A model generated the notes under the pieces. The model searched no databases, was not told the DNA's origin, and saw only the letters and a program-made list of their open reading frames with translations. A DNA stretch of 64,000 nt from Prevotella sp. S7-1-8 (GTDB lineage Bacteria > Bacteroidota > Bacteroidia > Bacteroidales > Bacteroidaceae): assembly GCF_000758925.1 (NCBI RefSeq), contig NZ_JRNC01000009.1:1-64000 (forward strand), in the 5' to 3' direction. Numbering within the stretch: position 1 is the first letter of the stretch; each line of letters opens with the position of its first letter. This document shows positions 26,173 through 36,133 of this stretch, in pieces. A program made the position numbers and the translations under genes.

Positions 26173-27696
26173 ATGCGACATCTCAGCGACAGCGATTTAG
26201 CGACATTATTAGATAAAAACATATTTCACAAGATATCCGAAGCGGCTGACAGCATAGGCCAAGAATGTTATGTGGTAGGCGGCTATGTGCGCGACTTGTT
26301 TCTTGAGCGACCCTCCAACGACATAGATGTGGTGGTGGTGGGCAGCGGCATCGAGGTGGCCAAGCGGCTCAAAGAGATTTTGGGCGGAAAGGCGCGACTC
26401 AGCGTCTTTCGCAACTTTGGCACCGCACAAGTGAAATGGCACGGCCTGGAAGTGGAGTTCGTGGGGGCACGCAAAGAAAGCTACAGCCACGACAGCCGCA
26501 AGCCCCACGTGGAGGACGGCACACTTGAGGACGACCAGAACCGCCGCGATTTCACTATCAACGCCTTGGCCGTGTGCCTCAACCGAGACCGCTTCGGGCA
26601 ATTGGTAGACCCCTTTGACGGTCTGCAAGACATGGAAGAAGGCGTGATACGCACGCCAATGGACCCCGACATCACATTCTCGGACGACCCACTGCGCATG
26701 CTGAGGTGCGTGAGATTTGCCACTCAACTGCGCTTCTTTATCGAAGACGAGACCTTCGACGCGCTGACGCGAAACGCTGACCGTATCAAGATTATCAGCG
26801 GAGAGCGCATACAAGAGGAACTCAACAAAATAATGATGACCGACTGTCCCAGCAGAGGCTTCGTGGATTTGCACCGCTGTGGCCTTCTCGACATCGTCAT
26901 GCCAGAACTGACTGCGCTCGACAAGGTGGAGACACGCGAGGGGCGCACGCATAAAAACAACTTCTATCACACGCTTGAGGTGCTTGATAATTTGTGCGCC
27001 GCGCAAAATAAACGCATGGAAAAACTCCGCCAAGAGCTAAAAGCTCTCGACCGCAAAAGCGAAGAGGCAGAGCTATGCCAAAAAGAGATCGACCTGCTCA
27101 ACGAGCACAAATTGTGGCTGCGCTGGGCATCACTGCTGCACGATATTGGAAAAGCCAAGACCAAACGGTGGGACAACCAGAACGGATGGACGTTTCACAA
27201 TCACAACTACGTGGGCGCAAAAATGGTGCCGACCATTTTTAAACGACTGAAATTGCCCTTGGACGGCAAAATGAAATACGTCAAAAAAATGGTGGACCTG
27301 CACATGAGACCCATCGCCATCGCCGACGAGGAGGTGACCGACAGCGCCGTGCGACGATTGGTGAACGACGCCGACAACGACGTGGACGACCTGATGATGC
27401 TATGCGAGGCAGACATCACCAGCAAGAACAGGGTGAAAAAACAACGATTCTTGGAAAACTTCAGGTTGGTGAGAGAGAAAATAACCGACTTGCAAGAGAA
27501 GGACTACAAGCGCGCGTTGCAGCCTTGCATAGATGGCAACGAGATCATGGAGATGTTCCACCTGAAACCCTCAAGAGAGGTCGGCACCCTCAAACAAACC
27601 CTCAAGGACGCCGTGCTGGACAACAAAGTGCCCAACGAGCGAGAGCCATTGATGCGCCTATTAATGAAGAAAGCCCAAGAAATGGGACTTTGTTAA
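26173..27696 (+). CDS. tRNA nucleotidyltransferase / poly(A) polymerase family, with HD domain
   Basis: 507 residues. The N-terminal nucleotidyltransferase head has GGYVRDLFLERPSNDIDVVV with the two catalytic Asp residues, followed by NRRDFTINALAV and the RNA-binding helices (DDPLRMLRCVRFATQL). From about 250 an HD domain is present (YHTLEVLDN, SLLHDIGKAKTKRW), with a C-terminal CCA-type tail. Such enzymes add or repair the 3' CCA of tRNAs; HD-containing versions can also act as phosphatases. A poly(A) polymerase role cannot be excluded from sequence alone. It has its own promoter and terminator. Confidence 0.93.
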   Translation: MRHLSDSDLATLLDKNIFHKISEAADSIGQECYVVGGYVRDLFLERPSNDIDVVVVGSGIEVAKRLKEILGGKARLSVFRNFGTAQVKWHGLEVEFVGARKESYSHDSRKPHVEDGTLEDDQNRRDFTINALAVCLNRDRFGQLVDPFDGLQDMEEGVIRTPMDPDITFSDDPLRMLRCVRFATQLRFFIEDETFDALTRNADRIKIISGERIQEELNKIMMTDCPSRGFVDLHRCGLLDIVMPELTALDKVETREGRTHKNNFYHTLEVLDNLCAAQNKRMEKLRQELKALDRKSEEAELCQKEIDLLNEHKLWLRWASLLHDIGKAKTKRWDNQNGWTFHNHNYVGAKMVPTIFKRLKLPLDGKMKYVKKMVDLHMRPIAIADEEVTDSAVRRLVNDADNDVDDLMMLCEADITSKNRVKKQRFLENFRLVREKITDLQEKDYKRALQPCIDGNEIMEMFHLKPSREVGTLKQTLKDAVLDNKVPNEREPLMRLLMKKAQEMGLC

Positions 27697-27724
27697 AAAT
27701 CAAAAACTCTTGTTAAAAGAATGG

Positions 27725-27754
27725 GGAATATCAATGAGCTTTCATTGATATTCC
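27725..27754 (+). terminator. Terminator after the tRNA nucleotidyltransferase
   Basis: Perfect 13-bp arms (27725-27737 and 27742-27754) with a GCTT loop, followed by TTAAATT. Stem ends in GG/CC. Confidence 0.75.
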
Positions 27755-27800
27755 TTAAATTCGCATGTGATAAAAACTGAAAAATCAATTTTAAGTTTTT

Positions 27801-27821
27801 TGCCATTGCCATCAAATGGCA
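27801..27821. promoter_or_regulatory. Inverted repeat upstream of the RND operon
   Basis: TGCCATT (27801-27807) and AATGGCA (27815-27821) flank a 7-bp spacer, 40 bp before the efflux operon. A candidate operator for a repressor. No regulator gene is adjacent. Confidence 0.35.
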
Positions 27822-27861
27822 TTGTCTCGCCAACGAAAACCAACATAAAAAAATAACAGGT

Positions 27862-29061
27862 ATGAAGATTAAGCAATGTTTATTCGTGGCAGCCACGGCC
27901 GCGACACTTCTTTCATGTGGAGGCAAGGGACGGCAAGGCATGCCCAAAATGGGAGACAACGAGTTCGCGGTGCGAACGGTCGGCACCCAAAGCGCCGGCC
28001 TGCAAAACACCTATCCAGCCACCATTCGAGGTATACAAGATGTGGACGTGAGGCCCAAGATAGCCGGCTTTATCACCAAGGTGCTCGTGCACGAGGGGCA
28101 GTTGGTGAGAGCTGGGCAAACGATGTTTGTAATAGACAGCGAGACTTATAGTGCCGCCGTGCGCCAAGCGCAAGCCGCCGTAAACACAGCCAAGACGAGA
28201 GCCAACACGGCTCGCGTGACCTATGACAACAACAAGAAACTGTTCGACCAGCAAATCATTGGGCAATACGAGCTGACAACCTCGCAAAACAATTACTTCA
28301 CGGCGCGAGCGGCGGTCGAGCAGGCACAAGCCGCGTTGGCCTCGGCAAGAGAAACGTTAAGCTGGTGCACGGTAAAAGCGCCCGCGAACGGCATTGTGGG
28401 AAGCCTGCCTTTCAAGGCGGGAACACTCGTGAGCGCCTCTAACGCGCTAACGACCGTGTCTAACAACGCCACCATGGAAGCGTTCTTCTCCATGAGCGAG
28501 AGCGAGATCCTGGCACTCGCGAGGAACGCCGGGAGCGCAGCCACCGCCATCGCCGAGATGCCAACGGTGAAACTGCGATTGGCCGACGGAACGATATACA
28601 GCCATCCGGGCAAGGTGGTGAAGATGAGCGGCGTGATAGACCCGGCCACAGGCTCCTACTCGATCATCGCACATTTCCCCAATCCGGAGCGGTTGCTCAA
28701 GAGCGGCGGAGCCGGACAAATCATCGTGCCGAGAACCAACAGCGCCGCCATCGTCATTCCGCAAGAAGTGACATCGCACATACAAGACAAAGTGTTCGTG
28801 TATCTTGTGGGCAAGGATAACAAGGTGAGATACACAGAGATAAAAGTGAACCCACAGAATGACGGCAAGAACTATATCGTGACCGAGGGATTGCGCCCCG
28901 GCGATCGATACGTGAGCAAGGGTATAACCAAGCTGACAGATGGCATGGAGATAAAACCTATCTCAGAGGCCCAATACATGAAAAAAATAGAAAAAGCCGA
29001 GAAAATGGGCGCCTCGCAAGCCGACGCGAACTCGTTTATCAAGGCCATGAAAGATAAATAG
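27862..29061 (+). CDS. RND efflux membrane-fusion lipoprotein (AcrA/MexA type)
   Basis: 399 residues with a lipoprotein signal (FVAATAATLLSC, Cys19). The order is that of periplasmic adaptor proteins: a barrel-sandwich start (VDVRPKIAGFITKVLVHEGQ), a helical hairpin rich in Ala/Gln/Lys (about 95-160), the second lipoyl half (WCTVKAPANGIVGSL), then beta-barrel and membrane-proximal domains. It bridges the inner-membrane pump and outer-membrane channel. It is the first gene of a complete tripartite operon, 54 bp before the pump. Substrates are unknown. Confidence 0.95.
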   Translation: MKIKQCLFVAATAATLLSCGGKGRQGMPKMGDNEFAVRTVGTQSAGLQNTYPATIRGIQDVDVRPKIAGFITKVLVHEGQLVRAGQTMFVIDSETYSAAVRQAQAAVNTAKTRANTARVTYDNNKKLFDQQIIGQYELTTSQNNYFTARAAVEQAQAALASARETLSWCTVKAPANGIVGSLPFKAGTLVSASNALTTVSNNATMEAFFSMSESEILALARNAGSAATAIAEMPTVKLRLADGTIYSHPGKVVKMSGVIDPATGSYSIIAHFPNPERLLKSGGAGQIIVPRTNSAAIVIPQEVTSHIQDKVFVYLVGKDNKVRYTEIKVNPQNDGKNYIVTEGLRPGDRYVSKGITKLTDGMEIKPISEAQYMKKIEKAEKMGASQADANSFIKAMKDK

Positions 29062-29115
29062 GATGGGCGCGACCCCCACCGTGGGGATGCCTTTAATCTA
29101 TAAAACAATGTATAC

Positions 29116-32100
29116 ATGACTTTTTCAAAATTCATAAAACGCCCGGTGCTGTCCACGGTGATATCCATTTTCTTCGTGTTGTTAGGTGTCATTGGGCTTA
29201 TATCGCTTCCCGTGGAGCAGTATCCAGACATAGCCCCACCCACCATCTCCGTATGGACGGTATACCAAGGAGCCGACGCCAAGACCGTGATGAACGCCGT
29301 GGTGACGCCACTCGAAGAGAGTATCAACGGCGTGGAGAACATGACCTACATGACATCGTCGGCCACCAACTCGGGCATGGCACAGATCACCATATTCTTT
29401 AAGCAAGGCACAAACGCCGACATGGCCGCCGTGAACGTGCAAAACCGCGTGGCGCAAGCACAGTCGCTGCTGCCGGCCGAGGTGAACCGCGTAGGCGTGA
29501 CGGTATCTAAACGGCAGACCTCAAACGTGATAATTTTCTCCATAACGACCGAAGACGGTCGCTACGACAGCAAGTTTCTCACCAACTACGCCGAGATCAA
29601 CGTCACGCCACTCCTCAAACGCATAAAAGGCGTGGGCGACGTGCGGAGCTTCTCGACCGAAACCTACTCCATGCGTGTATGGTTGCAACCGGAGAAGATG
29701 AAACAATACGGCTTGGTGCCCGCTGACATCACCCGCGCCTTGGCCGAGCAGAACATCGAGGCGGCCCCGGGTGCGTTCGGCGAGAAAAGCGACATGGCCT
29801 TTGAGTACACGCTGCGCTACAAAGGACGACTGTCTGATGCGCGCGAGTTTGAGAACATCATCCTCAGCAGCAACACCGCCGGGCAGACGCTTTACCTTAA
29901 GGACGTGGCGAAAGTGGAGCTTGGCAGCCTGATGTACAACGTGAACATGAAGAGCAATGGCCGCCCAGCCGCCATGGGCATGGTACAGCAAGTGGCCGGC
30001 TCTAATGCCACACAGATAGCCACCGACGTAAAAAAGGCTTTGGCGCAAGCGCAAGAAACCATGCCGCCGGGCATGATCTACACCATTGAGCAAGACGTGA
30101 CGGAATTTCTGTTCGCCTCCATAGAAGAGGTGGTGTTCACGTTGGCGCTCACGCTGGTATTGGTATTCTTGGTGGTATATGTGTTTCTCCAAGATTTCCG
30201 CTCAACGCTTATCCCGATGATCGCCGTGCCCGTGGCATTGGTAGGAACGTTCCTGTTCTTGTGGATATTCGGTTTTTCCATCAACCTGCTCACGCTGTCC
30301 GCGCTACTTTTGGCCATCGCCATCGTGGTGGACGATGCCATCGTGGTGGTCGAGGCGGTGCACGCAAAGCTCGACCAAGGCTACGACAACGCATTGACGG
30401 CTGCCATCGATGCCATGAACGAGATTTCGGGAGCCATCATCTCCATCACCTTGGTCATGTCGGCCGTGTTCGTGCCCGTATCGTTCATGGGCGGCACATC
30501 GGGCACCTTCTACCGCGAGTTTGGCGTAACCATGGCCGTGGCCATCATCATATCCGCGGTGAACGCCCTGACTTTGTCGCCGGCCCTATGCGCCATATTC
30601 CTTAAACCGCACGAAGAGGAAACGAATGAAAAGAACGCTACGTTCATAGACCGATTTCATCATGGTTTCAACCGCGTGTTCGACAAGGCCACACACAAAT
30701 ACAAGAAGGGCGTGACCTATATGCTCAAACACCGCGTTATAACAGGCATTGCGGTGGCGGTAGGCATCGTGGCGCTCGTCGTGGGCATGGCGACCACCAG
30801 CACCGGACTGGTGCCAAACGAGGATGTGGGCACCCTGTTCGTGACCGTCTCGGCCGCGCCGGGCACCAGTCAGGCTCGCACGCAGCAGATTGTGGACCAA
30901 GTGGACAGCATGCTCGCCTCAAACCCAGCCATCAAACGCAGGGAGGCTATTACCGGTTTCAACTTCATAGCTGGGCAAGGTTCTGACCAAGCCACATTTG
31001 TCATCAAGCTCAAGAGCTTTGAGGAGAGGTCGCCGAAAAATGTCCTCGCCCGACTATGGGGCGTGATAACGGGCAAAGGCGTGGCACAACTGTTCATGAA
31101 CCCGATGGACGCCAACATGGTGTTGGGCATGATATACAAGCAGACGGCGGCTATCAAGGACGCGAGAATCATAGCCTTTGGACCACCGATGATACCCGGT
31201 TTCGCGGCCAGCAACGCTGTCTCGATGTCTCTGCAAGACAAGACGGGAGGCGACTTGAACAAGTTTTTCGAGGTGGCGCAAACATATCTTGAAGAGCTGA
31301 ACAAACGCAACGAGATACAAAGTGCCATGACATCCTACAATCCCAACTATCCACAATACATGGTCGACGTCGACGTGGCCAAGTGCAAGCAGGCTGGAAC
31401 GTCGCCAGCCGCAGTGCTCTCCACGTTGCAAGGCTATTACGGCGGCATGTATGCGTCCAACTTCAATGCTTACGGCAAGCTGTATCGAGTGATGATACAA
31501 GGAACCGTGGAAAGCAGGATGAGGCCGGAGGGGCTGAGCAACATCTATGTAAGATTGGCCTCGGGCAGCATGGCCCCGGTATCAGAGTTTGTCACATTGA
31601 AACGCGTTTACGGTCCGTCAAACATCAGTCGGTTCAACCTTTTCACGGCTATCAACCTCAATATCACACCGTCGGGCACCTCTGGCGACGCCCTGAAAGC
31701 GTGCGAGGAAGTGGCAAAAGAGGTGTTGCCCACTGGCTACGGATACGAATTTTCGGGACTGACACGCTCCGAGGCGGAGTCATCAAACTCCACAGCCATC
31801 ATCTTCGCGCTGTGTTTCGTGTTTGTGTATCTCATATTGAGCGCGCAATACGAGAGTTATTTGCTACCGCTGTCGGTGCTGTTGTCGGTGCCATTCGGCC
31901 TTGCCGGAGCGTTCGCCTTTACCAATCTGTTTGGACACTCCAACGATATATACATGCAAATATCGCTGATCATGCTCATCGGACTGCTTGCCAAGAATGC
32001 CATCCTCATCGTGCAGTTCGCTCTTGAGCGCCGCAAGACAGGCATGGGCCTGCGCTACGCGGCCATTCTTGGCGCAGCCGCGCGCCTCCGCCCCATCCTG

Positions 32101-32388
32101 ATGACCTCGCTGGCCATGATTATCGGCTTGATGCCGTTGATGTTTGCCTCGGGCGTTGGCAAAAACGGCAACCAGACACTTGGCGCCGCAGCCGTGGGCG
32201 GCATGCTCATCGGCACGTTCTTGCAGATATTCGTGGTGCCAACATTGTTTGTCACTTTCCAATGGCTACAAGAGAAATTCACGCCGATGGTCTTCGCCGA
32301 CGAGGCAAGTCAAGAGGCTCAAGCCGAATTGAGACAATACGCGAGACCGAACAAAAAGGCCGCTCGCAACGACTCGCATGACGAATAA
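29116..32388 (+). CDS. RND family multidrug efflux pump (AcrB/MexB type, HAE1)
   Basis: 1090 residues, slightly longer than AcrB (1049). Twelve membrane segments in two halves are evident, with large periplasmic loops after the first and seventh helix. The proton-relay helix has LLAIAIVVDDAIVVVEAVHA, carrying the paired Asp residues of HAE1 pumps. The family start FSKFIKRPVLSTVISIFFVL and SNSTAIIFALCFVFVYLILS in the second half also match. The last 40 residues are a hydrophilic tail. It exports hydrophobic compounds using the proton gradient, with the flanking adaptor and channel. Confidence 0.97.
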   Translation: MTFSKFIKRPVLSTVISIFFVLLGVIGLISLPVEQYPDIAPPTISVWTVYQGADAKTVMNAVVTPLEESINGVENMTYMTSSATNSGMAQITIFFKQGTNADMAAVNVQNRVAQAQSLLPAEVNRVGVTVSKRQTSNVIIFSITTEDGRYDSKFLTNYAEINVTPLLKRIKGVGDVRSFSTETYSMRVWLQPEKMKQYGLVPADITRALAEQNIEAAPGAFGEKSDMAFEYTLRYKGRLSDAREFENIILSSNTAGQTLYLKDVAKVELGSLMYNVNMKSNGRPAAMGMVQQVAGSNATQIATDVKKALAQAQETMPPGMIYTIEQDVTEFLFASIEEVVFTLALTLVLVFLVVYVFLQDFRSTLIPMIAVPVALVGTFLFLWIFGFSINLLTLSALLLAIAIVVDDAIVVVEAVHAKLDQGYDNALTAAIDAMNEISGAIISITLVMSAVFVPVSFMGGTSGTFYREFGVTMAVAIIISAVNALTLSPALCAIFLKPHEEETNEKNATFIDRFHHGFNRVFDKATHKYKKGVTYMLKHRVITGIAVAVGIVALVVGMATTSTGLVPNEDVGTLFVTVSAAPGTSQARTQQIVDQVDSMLASNPAIKRREAITGFNFIAGQGSDQATFVIKLKSFEERSPKNVLARLWGVITGKGVAQLFMNPMDANMVLGMIYKQTAAIKDARIIAFGPPMIPGFAASNAVSMSLQDKTGGDLNKFFEVAQTYLEELNKRNEIQSAMTSYNPNYPQYMVDVDVAKCKQAGTSPAAVLSTLQGYYGGMYASNFNAYGKLYRVMIQGTVESRMRPEGLSNIYVRLASGSMAPVSEFVTLKRVYGPSNISRFNLFTAINLNITPSGTSGDALKACEEVAKEVLPTGYGYEFSGLTRSEAESSNSTAIIFALCFVFVYLILSAQYESYLLPLSVLLSVPFGLAGAFAFTNLFGHSNDIYMQISLIMLIGLLAKNAILIVQFALERRKTGMGLRYAAILGAAARLRPILMTSLAMIIGLMPLMFASGVGKNGNQTLGAAAVGGMLIGTFLQIFVVPTLFVTFQWLQEKFTPMVFADEASQEAQAELRQYARPNKKAARNDSHDE

Positions 32389-32460
32389 AAACATCGCCAA
32401 GCTCTCCCATCAACCCTATTCGGGCACATGGCGAGAGCCGCGATTAATAAAATAAACAGC

Positions 32461-33846
32461 ATGAAAATAATTAGAAGCATTATCTTAGTAGGCACTTTGG
32501 CACTGGCATTGTCGGGCTGCAAGAGTCTCTATGGCAGATATGAGCGACCGCAAGTCGCAGCCAACGGCCTGTTTCGAGACACGCTCTCGGCAGCAGACAC
32601 CTTGGCCACGCCCGACACCTTGAGTTTGGGCCATTGGGCTTGGCGAGATGTTTTTACCGATTCGCAGCTGCAAACGCTCATCCAAAAGGCATTGGACAAT
32701 AACCCAAACTTGCTTAACGCCGCATTGAACATCGAGATGGCCAAGGCCCAAATCAAAGCCGCCAAATTGGCTTTTTTGCCGCAATTCGCCTTCACGCCAC
32801 AGGGAACAGTCAGTCATTTTAACGAAAAGACTGTCCAATCATACGACCTCACGGTGGCGGCAAGTTGGAACGTGTCGCTCTTTGGCGGCTTGACAGCGGC
32901 CAAACGAGCCGCCCAGACATCACTCATACAGATGGAAGACTACCAGTTGAGCGTCAAGACCTCCTTGGTCTCGGGCGTTGCCAACTTGTATTACACGCTG
33001 CTCATGCTTGACAGGCAGATGGAATTGGTGCAAGAAATGGAAATGTTGACGCAAAAAACATGGAAGCAAATGGAGGCCATGAAGAACGGGCGCATGGGCT
33101 ATCGCTCCACGGCCGTGCAGGCTGCCGAAGCAAATTATTACTCCGTGCTGACCAGAAAGGCTGACTTGAAACGCCAACTGCGAGAGATGGAAAACTCACT
33201 TAGCCTGCTGTTGGGAGAGCCGGCACAATTCGTGCCACGCGGCAAACTGGCCGACCAAAGCCTGCCAGGGCACTTCTCCACTGGCGTAGGTATCCAACTT
33301 TTGCGCAACAGGCCAGACATTCACGCCAATGAAATGGCGCTCGCCACATGCTTCTATAACGTGGAAAAAGCTCGCTCCATGTTCTATCCAAACATAACTA
33401 TCAATGCCATGGGTGGTTTCAGCAATGGCAAAGGCATGGTCAACCCAGGGCAATGGCTACTCTCCGCCGTGGCCTCGCTCACCCAACCCATCTTCATGAA
33501 CGGCAGGCTCACGGCGGGCCTGCGAGTGGCCGAGGCCAAATACCAGCAGGCATACAACACTTGGCAGAACAGCATCTTCAAAGCGGGAGCCGAGGTTAGC
33601 AATGCCTTGGTGCTCTACAATACCTCGCAAGAAAAAAGCGACATTGAGCAAAAACAAATAGAAGTGCTCAAGAAAAACGTGGAACACACTCACATGTTGC
33701 TCGATATGGCAGGCAGCACATACCTTGAAGTTATCACCGCGGAGAGCAAATTGCTCAACGCCCAACTCTCCAAGGTGACCGACGACTTCCATAAAATGCA
33801 AGCCGTTGTCAATCTCTACCAAGCGCTCGGAGGTGGCACGCGATAG
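32461..33846 (+). CDS. Outer-membrane efflux lipoprotein (OprM/TolC family)
   Basis: 461 residues from ATG 32461; an ATG at 32428 would bury the signal. MKIIRSIILVGTLALALSGC is a lipoprotein signal (Cys20), typical of the NodT/OprM branch. The protein has two repeated halves of beta-strand plus long helices (for example about 70-150 and 295-370), with LFGGLTAAKRAAQ and YPNITINAMGGFSN at the strand turns. It forms the outer-membrane duct of the upstream pump. The 72-bp gap to the pump holds no terminator. A small CGCCTT/AAGGCG hairpin without T-tract follows at 33875-33890. Confidence 0.95.
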   Translation: MKIIRSIILVGTLALALSGCKSLYGRYERPQVAANGLFRDTLSAADTLATPDTLSLGHWAWRDVFTDSQLQTLIQKALDNNPNLLNAALNIEMAKAQIKAAKLAFLPQFAFTPQGTVSHFNEKTVQSYDLTVAASWNVSLFGGLTAAKRAAQTSLIQMEDYQLSVKTSLVSGVANLYYTLLMLDRQMELVQEMEMLTQKTWKQMEAMKNGRMGYRSTAVQAAEANYYSVLTRKADLKRQLREMENSLSLLLGEPAQFVPRGKLADQSLPGHFSTGVGIQLLRNRPDIHANEMALATCFYNVEKARSMFYPNITINAMGGFSNGKGMVNPGQWLLSAVASLTQPIFMNGRLTAGLRVAEAKYQQAYNTWQNSIFKAGAEVSNALVLYNTSQEKSDIEQKQIEVLKKNVEHTHMLLDMAGSTYLEVITAESKLLNAQLSKVTDDFHKMQAVVNLYQALGGGTR

Positions 33847-34038
33847 CCTCAAGGCATCGGCGGCGCATCTGCAACGCCTTCATTAAGGCGCGAGCCTACC
33901 GAGAAGCTCACCAAGACGATTATGGTACAACTCTTCACGAAATATATCATGAGCCATCGCCAGACACCCAACTTGCAAGAGAACACATCCGCCTCTCTAT
34001 CATGAAGCATCTGTCGAGACTCTTAAAACATCATCAAC

Positions 34039-34821
34039 ATGTCAAAAGAAATTAGTCCACAAGCCGTGGTTTCGCCCAATGCCAAGATTGGGAAACGTTG
34101 CGAAATATACCCATTCGCTTACATCGAGGACGACGTCGAGATTGGAGACGACTGCGTGGTGTTTCCATTTGTCAGCGTTCTCAACGGCACGAGGATGGGC
34201 AATAACAACAAGGTACACCAATGCACGGTGCTTGGAGCTGAGCCACAAGATTTTCGCTACACTGGCGAGAAAACCCATCTTATCATCGGCGACAACAATA
34301 TTTTCCGTGAAAACGTGGTTATAAACCGCTCCATCCACGCCAGCGGAGAGACCGTTATCGGCGATGACAACTTCTTGATGGAGGGCGCGCACATAAGCCA
34401 TGACACACAAGTGGGCGACCATAACGTCTTTGGCTACGGCACAAAAATAGCCGGCGACTGCGTGATTGGCAACGGCGTGGTTTTCGCCTCGTCAGTCATA
34501 GAGAGCGCAGGCACTCATGTTGGCGATCTCGTCATGATACAGGCGGGCACCACTTTTTACAAGGACATTCCTCCTTATATCATCGCAGGCGGCAAGCCTG
34601 TAAACTATGGTGGAACCAACACCATGATGATGGAGAGGTGGGGCATCAGTCCCAAGGTGCAAAAGCATGTGGCAAACGCCTACCGATTGGTGTTTCACAG
34701 CCAAAACAGCCTATACGATTCGATCACGCAAATCAACGAGCAGGTGCCCGATGGCAAGGAAATCCAAAACATAATCAACTTTCTTAGCGGCAGCGACAAA
34801 GGCATTATCACCAAGATTTAA
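34039..34821 (+). CDS. lpxA: UDP-N-acetylglucosamine acyltransferase LpxA
   Basis: 260 residues, the usual LpxA size. It transfers a hydroxyacyl chain from ACP to UDP-GlcNAc, the first step of lipid A synthesis. The left-handed parallel beta-helix is evident as hexapeptide repeats to about 185, with the catalytic His in MEGAHISHDTQVGDHN (His121 by comparison with E. coli His125). The C-terminal helices begin near FYKDIPPYIIAGG. In most Bacteroidota lpxA follows lpxD and an lpxC-fabZ fusion; here it stands alone, 192 bp after the efflux operon. No exact promoter box was found. Confidence 0.95.
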   Translation: MSKEISPQAVVSPNAKIGKRCEIYPFAYIEDDVEIGDDCVVFPFVSVLNGTRMGNNNKVHQCTVLGAEPQDFRYTGEKTHLIIGDNNIFRENVVINRSIHASGETVIGDDNFLMEGAHISHDTQVGDHNVFGYGTKIAGDCVIGNGVVFASSVIESAGTHVGDLVMIQAGTTFYKDIPPYIIAGGKPVNYGGTNTMMMERWGISPKVQKHVANAYRLVFHSQNSLYDSITQINEQVPDGKEIQNIINFLSGSDKGIITKI

Positions 34822-34842
34822 GCGGAAAAGCGCATGCCACCA

Positions 34843-34888
34843 CATTAACGACAACGGTCGACCATGAGGTCGACCGTTGTCGTTAATG
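34843..34888. repeat. Perfect 21-bp inverted repeat after lpxA
   Basis: Arms 34843-34863 and 34868-34888 are fully complementary, with loop ATGA. The arms contain GACAACGGTCGACC. There is no T-tract on either side, unlike the other terminators in the window. It lies between convergent lpxA and galE, so a bidirectional terminator is the simplest reading. Confidence 0.85.
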
Positions 34889-34926
34889 GCCCATACGAGC
34901 CGCAATTTCATATGTCACGCCACACC

Positions 34927-34952
34927 CTTACACTCAAATATCTTAGTGTAAG
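34927..34952. terminator. Second hairpin in the lpxA-galE gap
   Basis: CTTACACT (34927-34934) pairs with AGTGTAAG (34945-34952), 10-nt loop, followed on the plus strand by TTAGTTTC. Possibly the galE or lpxA terminator; weak on its own. Confidence 0.4.
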
Positions 34953-34995
34953 TTAGTTTCGCGGGGCTCCACTCATGGCGCGGCCTATAAGCATG

Positions 34996-36033
34996 CTACA
35001 TGATACCATCCTCACGTAGTTTCTTTTGCCATGTCCAAGCGGTGCGCAGCACCTCATCCAAAGGAGCTTCGGCCTTCCACCCGAGCACCTTGTTCGCCTT
35101 GGTACAGTCTCCCCAAATCTTCTCTATGTCGCCCTCGCGGCGTGGCCCGTACTTCCAATTTACCTTCACGCCGGTGGCTTTCTCGAAAGTTTCCACTATC
35201 TCGAGCGTGGAGTTTCCGTTGCCTGTGCCAATATTGAAGTACTCCAACGCGTCGCTGTCGGTATCAAGCACCCGGGTCATGGCAGCCACATGCGCCTTGG
35301 CCAAATCCACCACATAGATATAATCGCGTATACACGTGCCATCAGGCGTATCGTAATCATTGCCGAAAATGGTCAGTTGCTTGCGTATTCCCATGGCGGT
35401 TTGCGTAACAAAAGGTATCAAGTTGGCCGGCACTCCATTGGGAAGCTCGCCGATAAGGCCCGACGGGTGGGCGCCTATCGGATTGAAATATCTCAGTACC
35501 ACGCTCTTTATGCTGGCCCCACTGTGTATATAGTCGTGTATAATCTGCTCGTTTATCTCCTTGGTGTTGCCATAGGGCGAGGTCGCCTTTTGGTGGGGGG
35601 CGTCCTCGGTGACAGGCAAGTTCTCGGGTTTGGGTTGCCCATACACGGTACAACTCGATGAGAATATGATGCCTTTCACGTCATATTTGGGCATGAGTTC
35701 CAAGAGATTGATGAGCGACACGATGTTATTGCGATAGTAGAGCAGTGGTTTTTGAACGCTCTCGCCTACCGCCTTACTCGCCGCGAAATGGATAATTCCC
35801 TCAATGTTGGGATATTTTCGAAACACTTCCTCGGTGGCTTCCATGTCCCGAAGGTCCACCTTCTCAAAGGCTGGGCGCACGCCCGTTATTTGCTCTATGC
35901 CATCAAGCACCTCTATTTTGGAATTTGACAAATTATCAATGATTACTACTTGGTAACCAGCCTGTTGCAGTTCTACTGTGGTGTGCGACCCTATAAAGCC
36001 AGTACCACCGGTTACGAGAATTGTTTGTTTCAT
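34996..36033 (-). CDS. galE: UDP-glucose 4-epimerase
   Basis: 345 residues, an extended short-chain dehydrogenase. The NAD-binding start VTGGTGFIGSHTTVELQQAG, the catalytic SSSCTVYG with downstream YGNTKEINE (Tyr-x-x-x-Lys), and LRYFNPIGAHPSG are all present. It interconverts UDP-glucose and UDP-galactose for galactose use and surface glycans. It is monocistronic: a -7 box lies 41 bp upstream and the next minus-strand gene ends more than 300 bp away. No galactose-pathway genes are adjacent. Confidence 0.97.
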   Translation of the reverse strand: MKQTILVTGGTGFIGSHTTVELQQAGYQVVIIDNLSNSKIEVLDGIEQITGVRPAFEKVDLRDMEATEEVFRKYPNIEGIIHFAASKAVGESVQKPLLYYRNNIVSLINLLELMPKYDVKGIIFSSSCTVYGQPKPENLPVTEDAPHQKATSPYGNTKEINEQIIHDYIHSGASIKSVVLRYFNPIGAHPSGLIGELPNGVPANLIPFVTQTAMGIRKQLTIFGNDYDTPDGTCIRDYIYVVDLAKAHVAAMTRVLDTDSDALEYFNIGTGNGNSTLEIVETFEKATGVKVNWKYGPRREGDIEKIWGDCTKANKVLGWKAEAPLDEVLRTAWTWQKKLREDGIM

Positions 36034-36073
36034 CTTAACTTAACTTGTTGTACATTAGTTATTAATATGTTCA

Positions 36074-36081
36074 CAAAGTTA
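36074..36081 (-). promoter_or_regulatory. -7 box TAACTTTG of galE
   Basis: Exact TAnnTTTG on the minus strand, 40 bp before the ATG at 36033. The -33 region is T-rich without a well-placed TTG. Confidence 0.6.
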
Positions 36082-36133
36082 ACAAAAAAACATCAATGCG
36101 CACCACTATTATCAATAATTATAACTTAAAATA

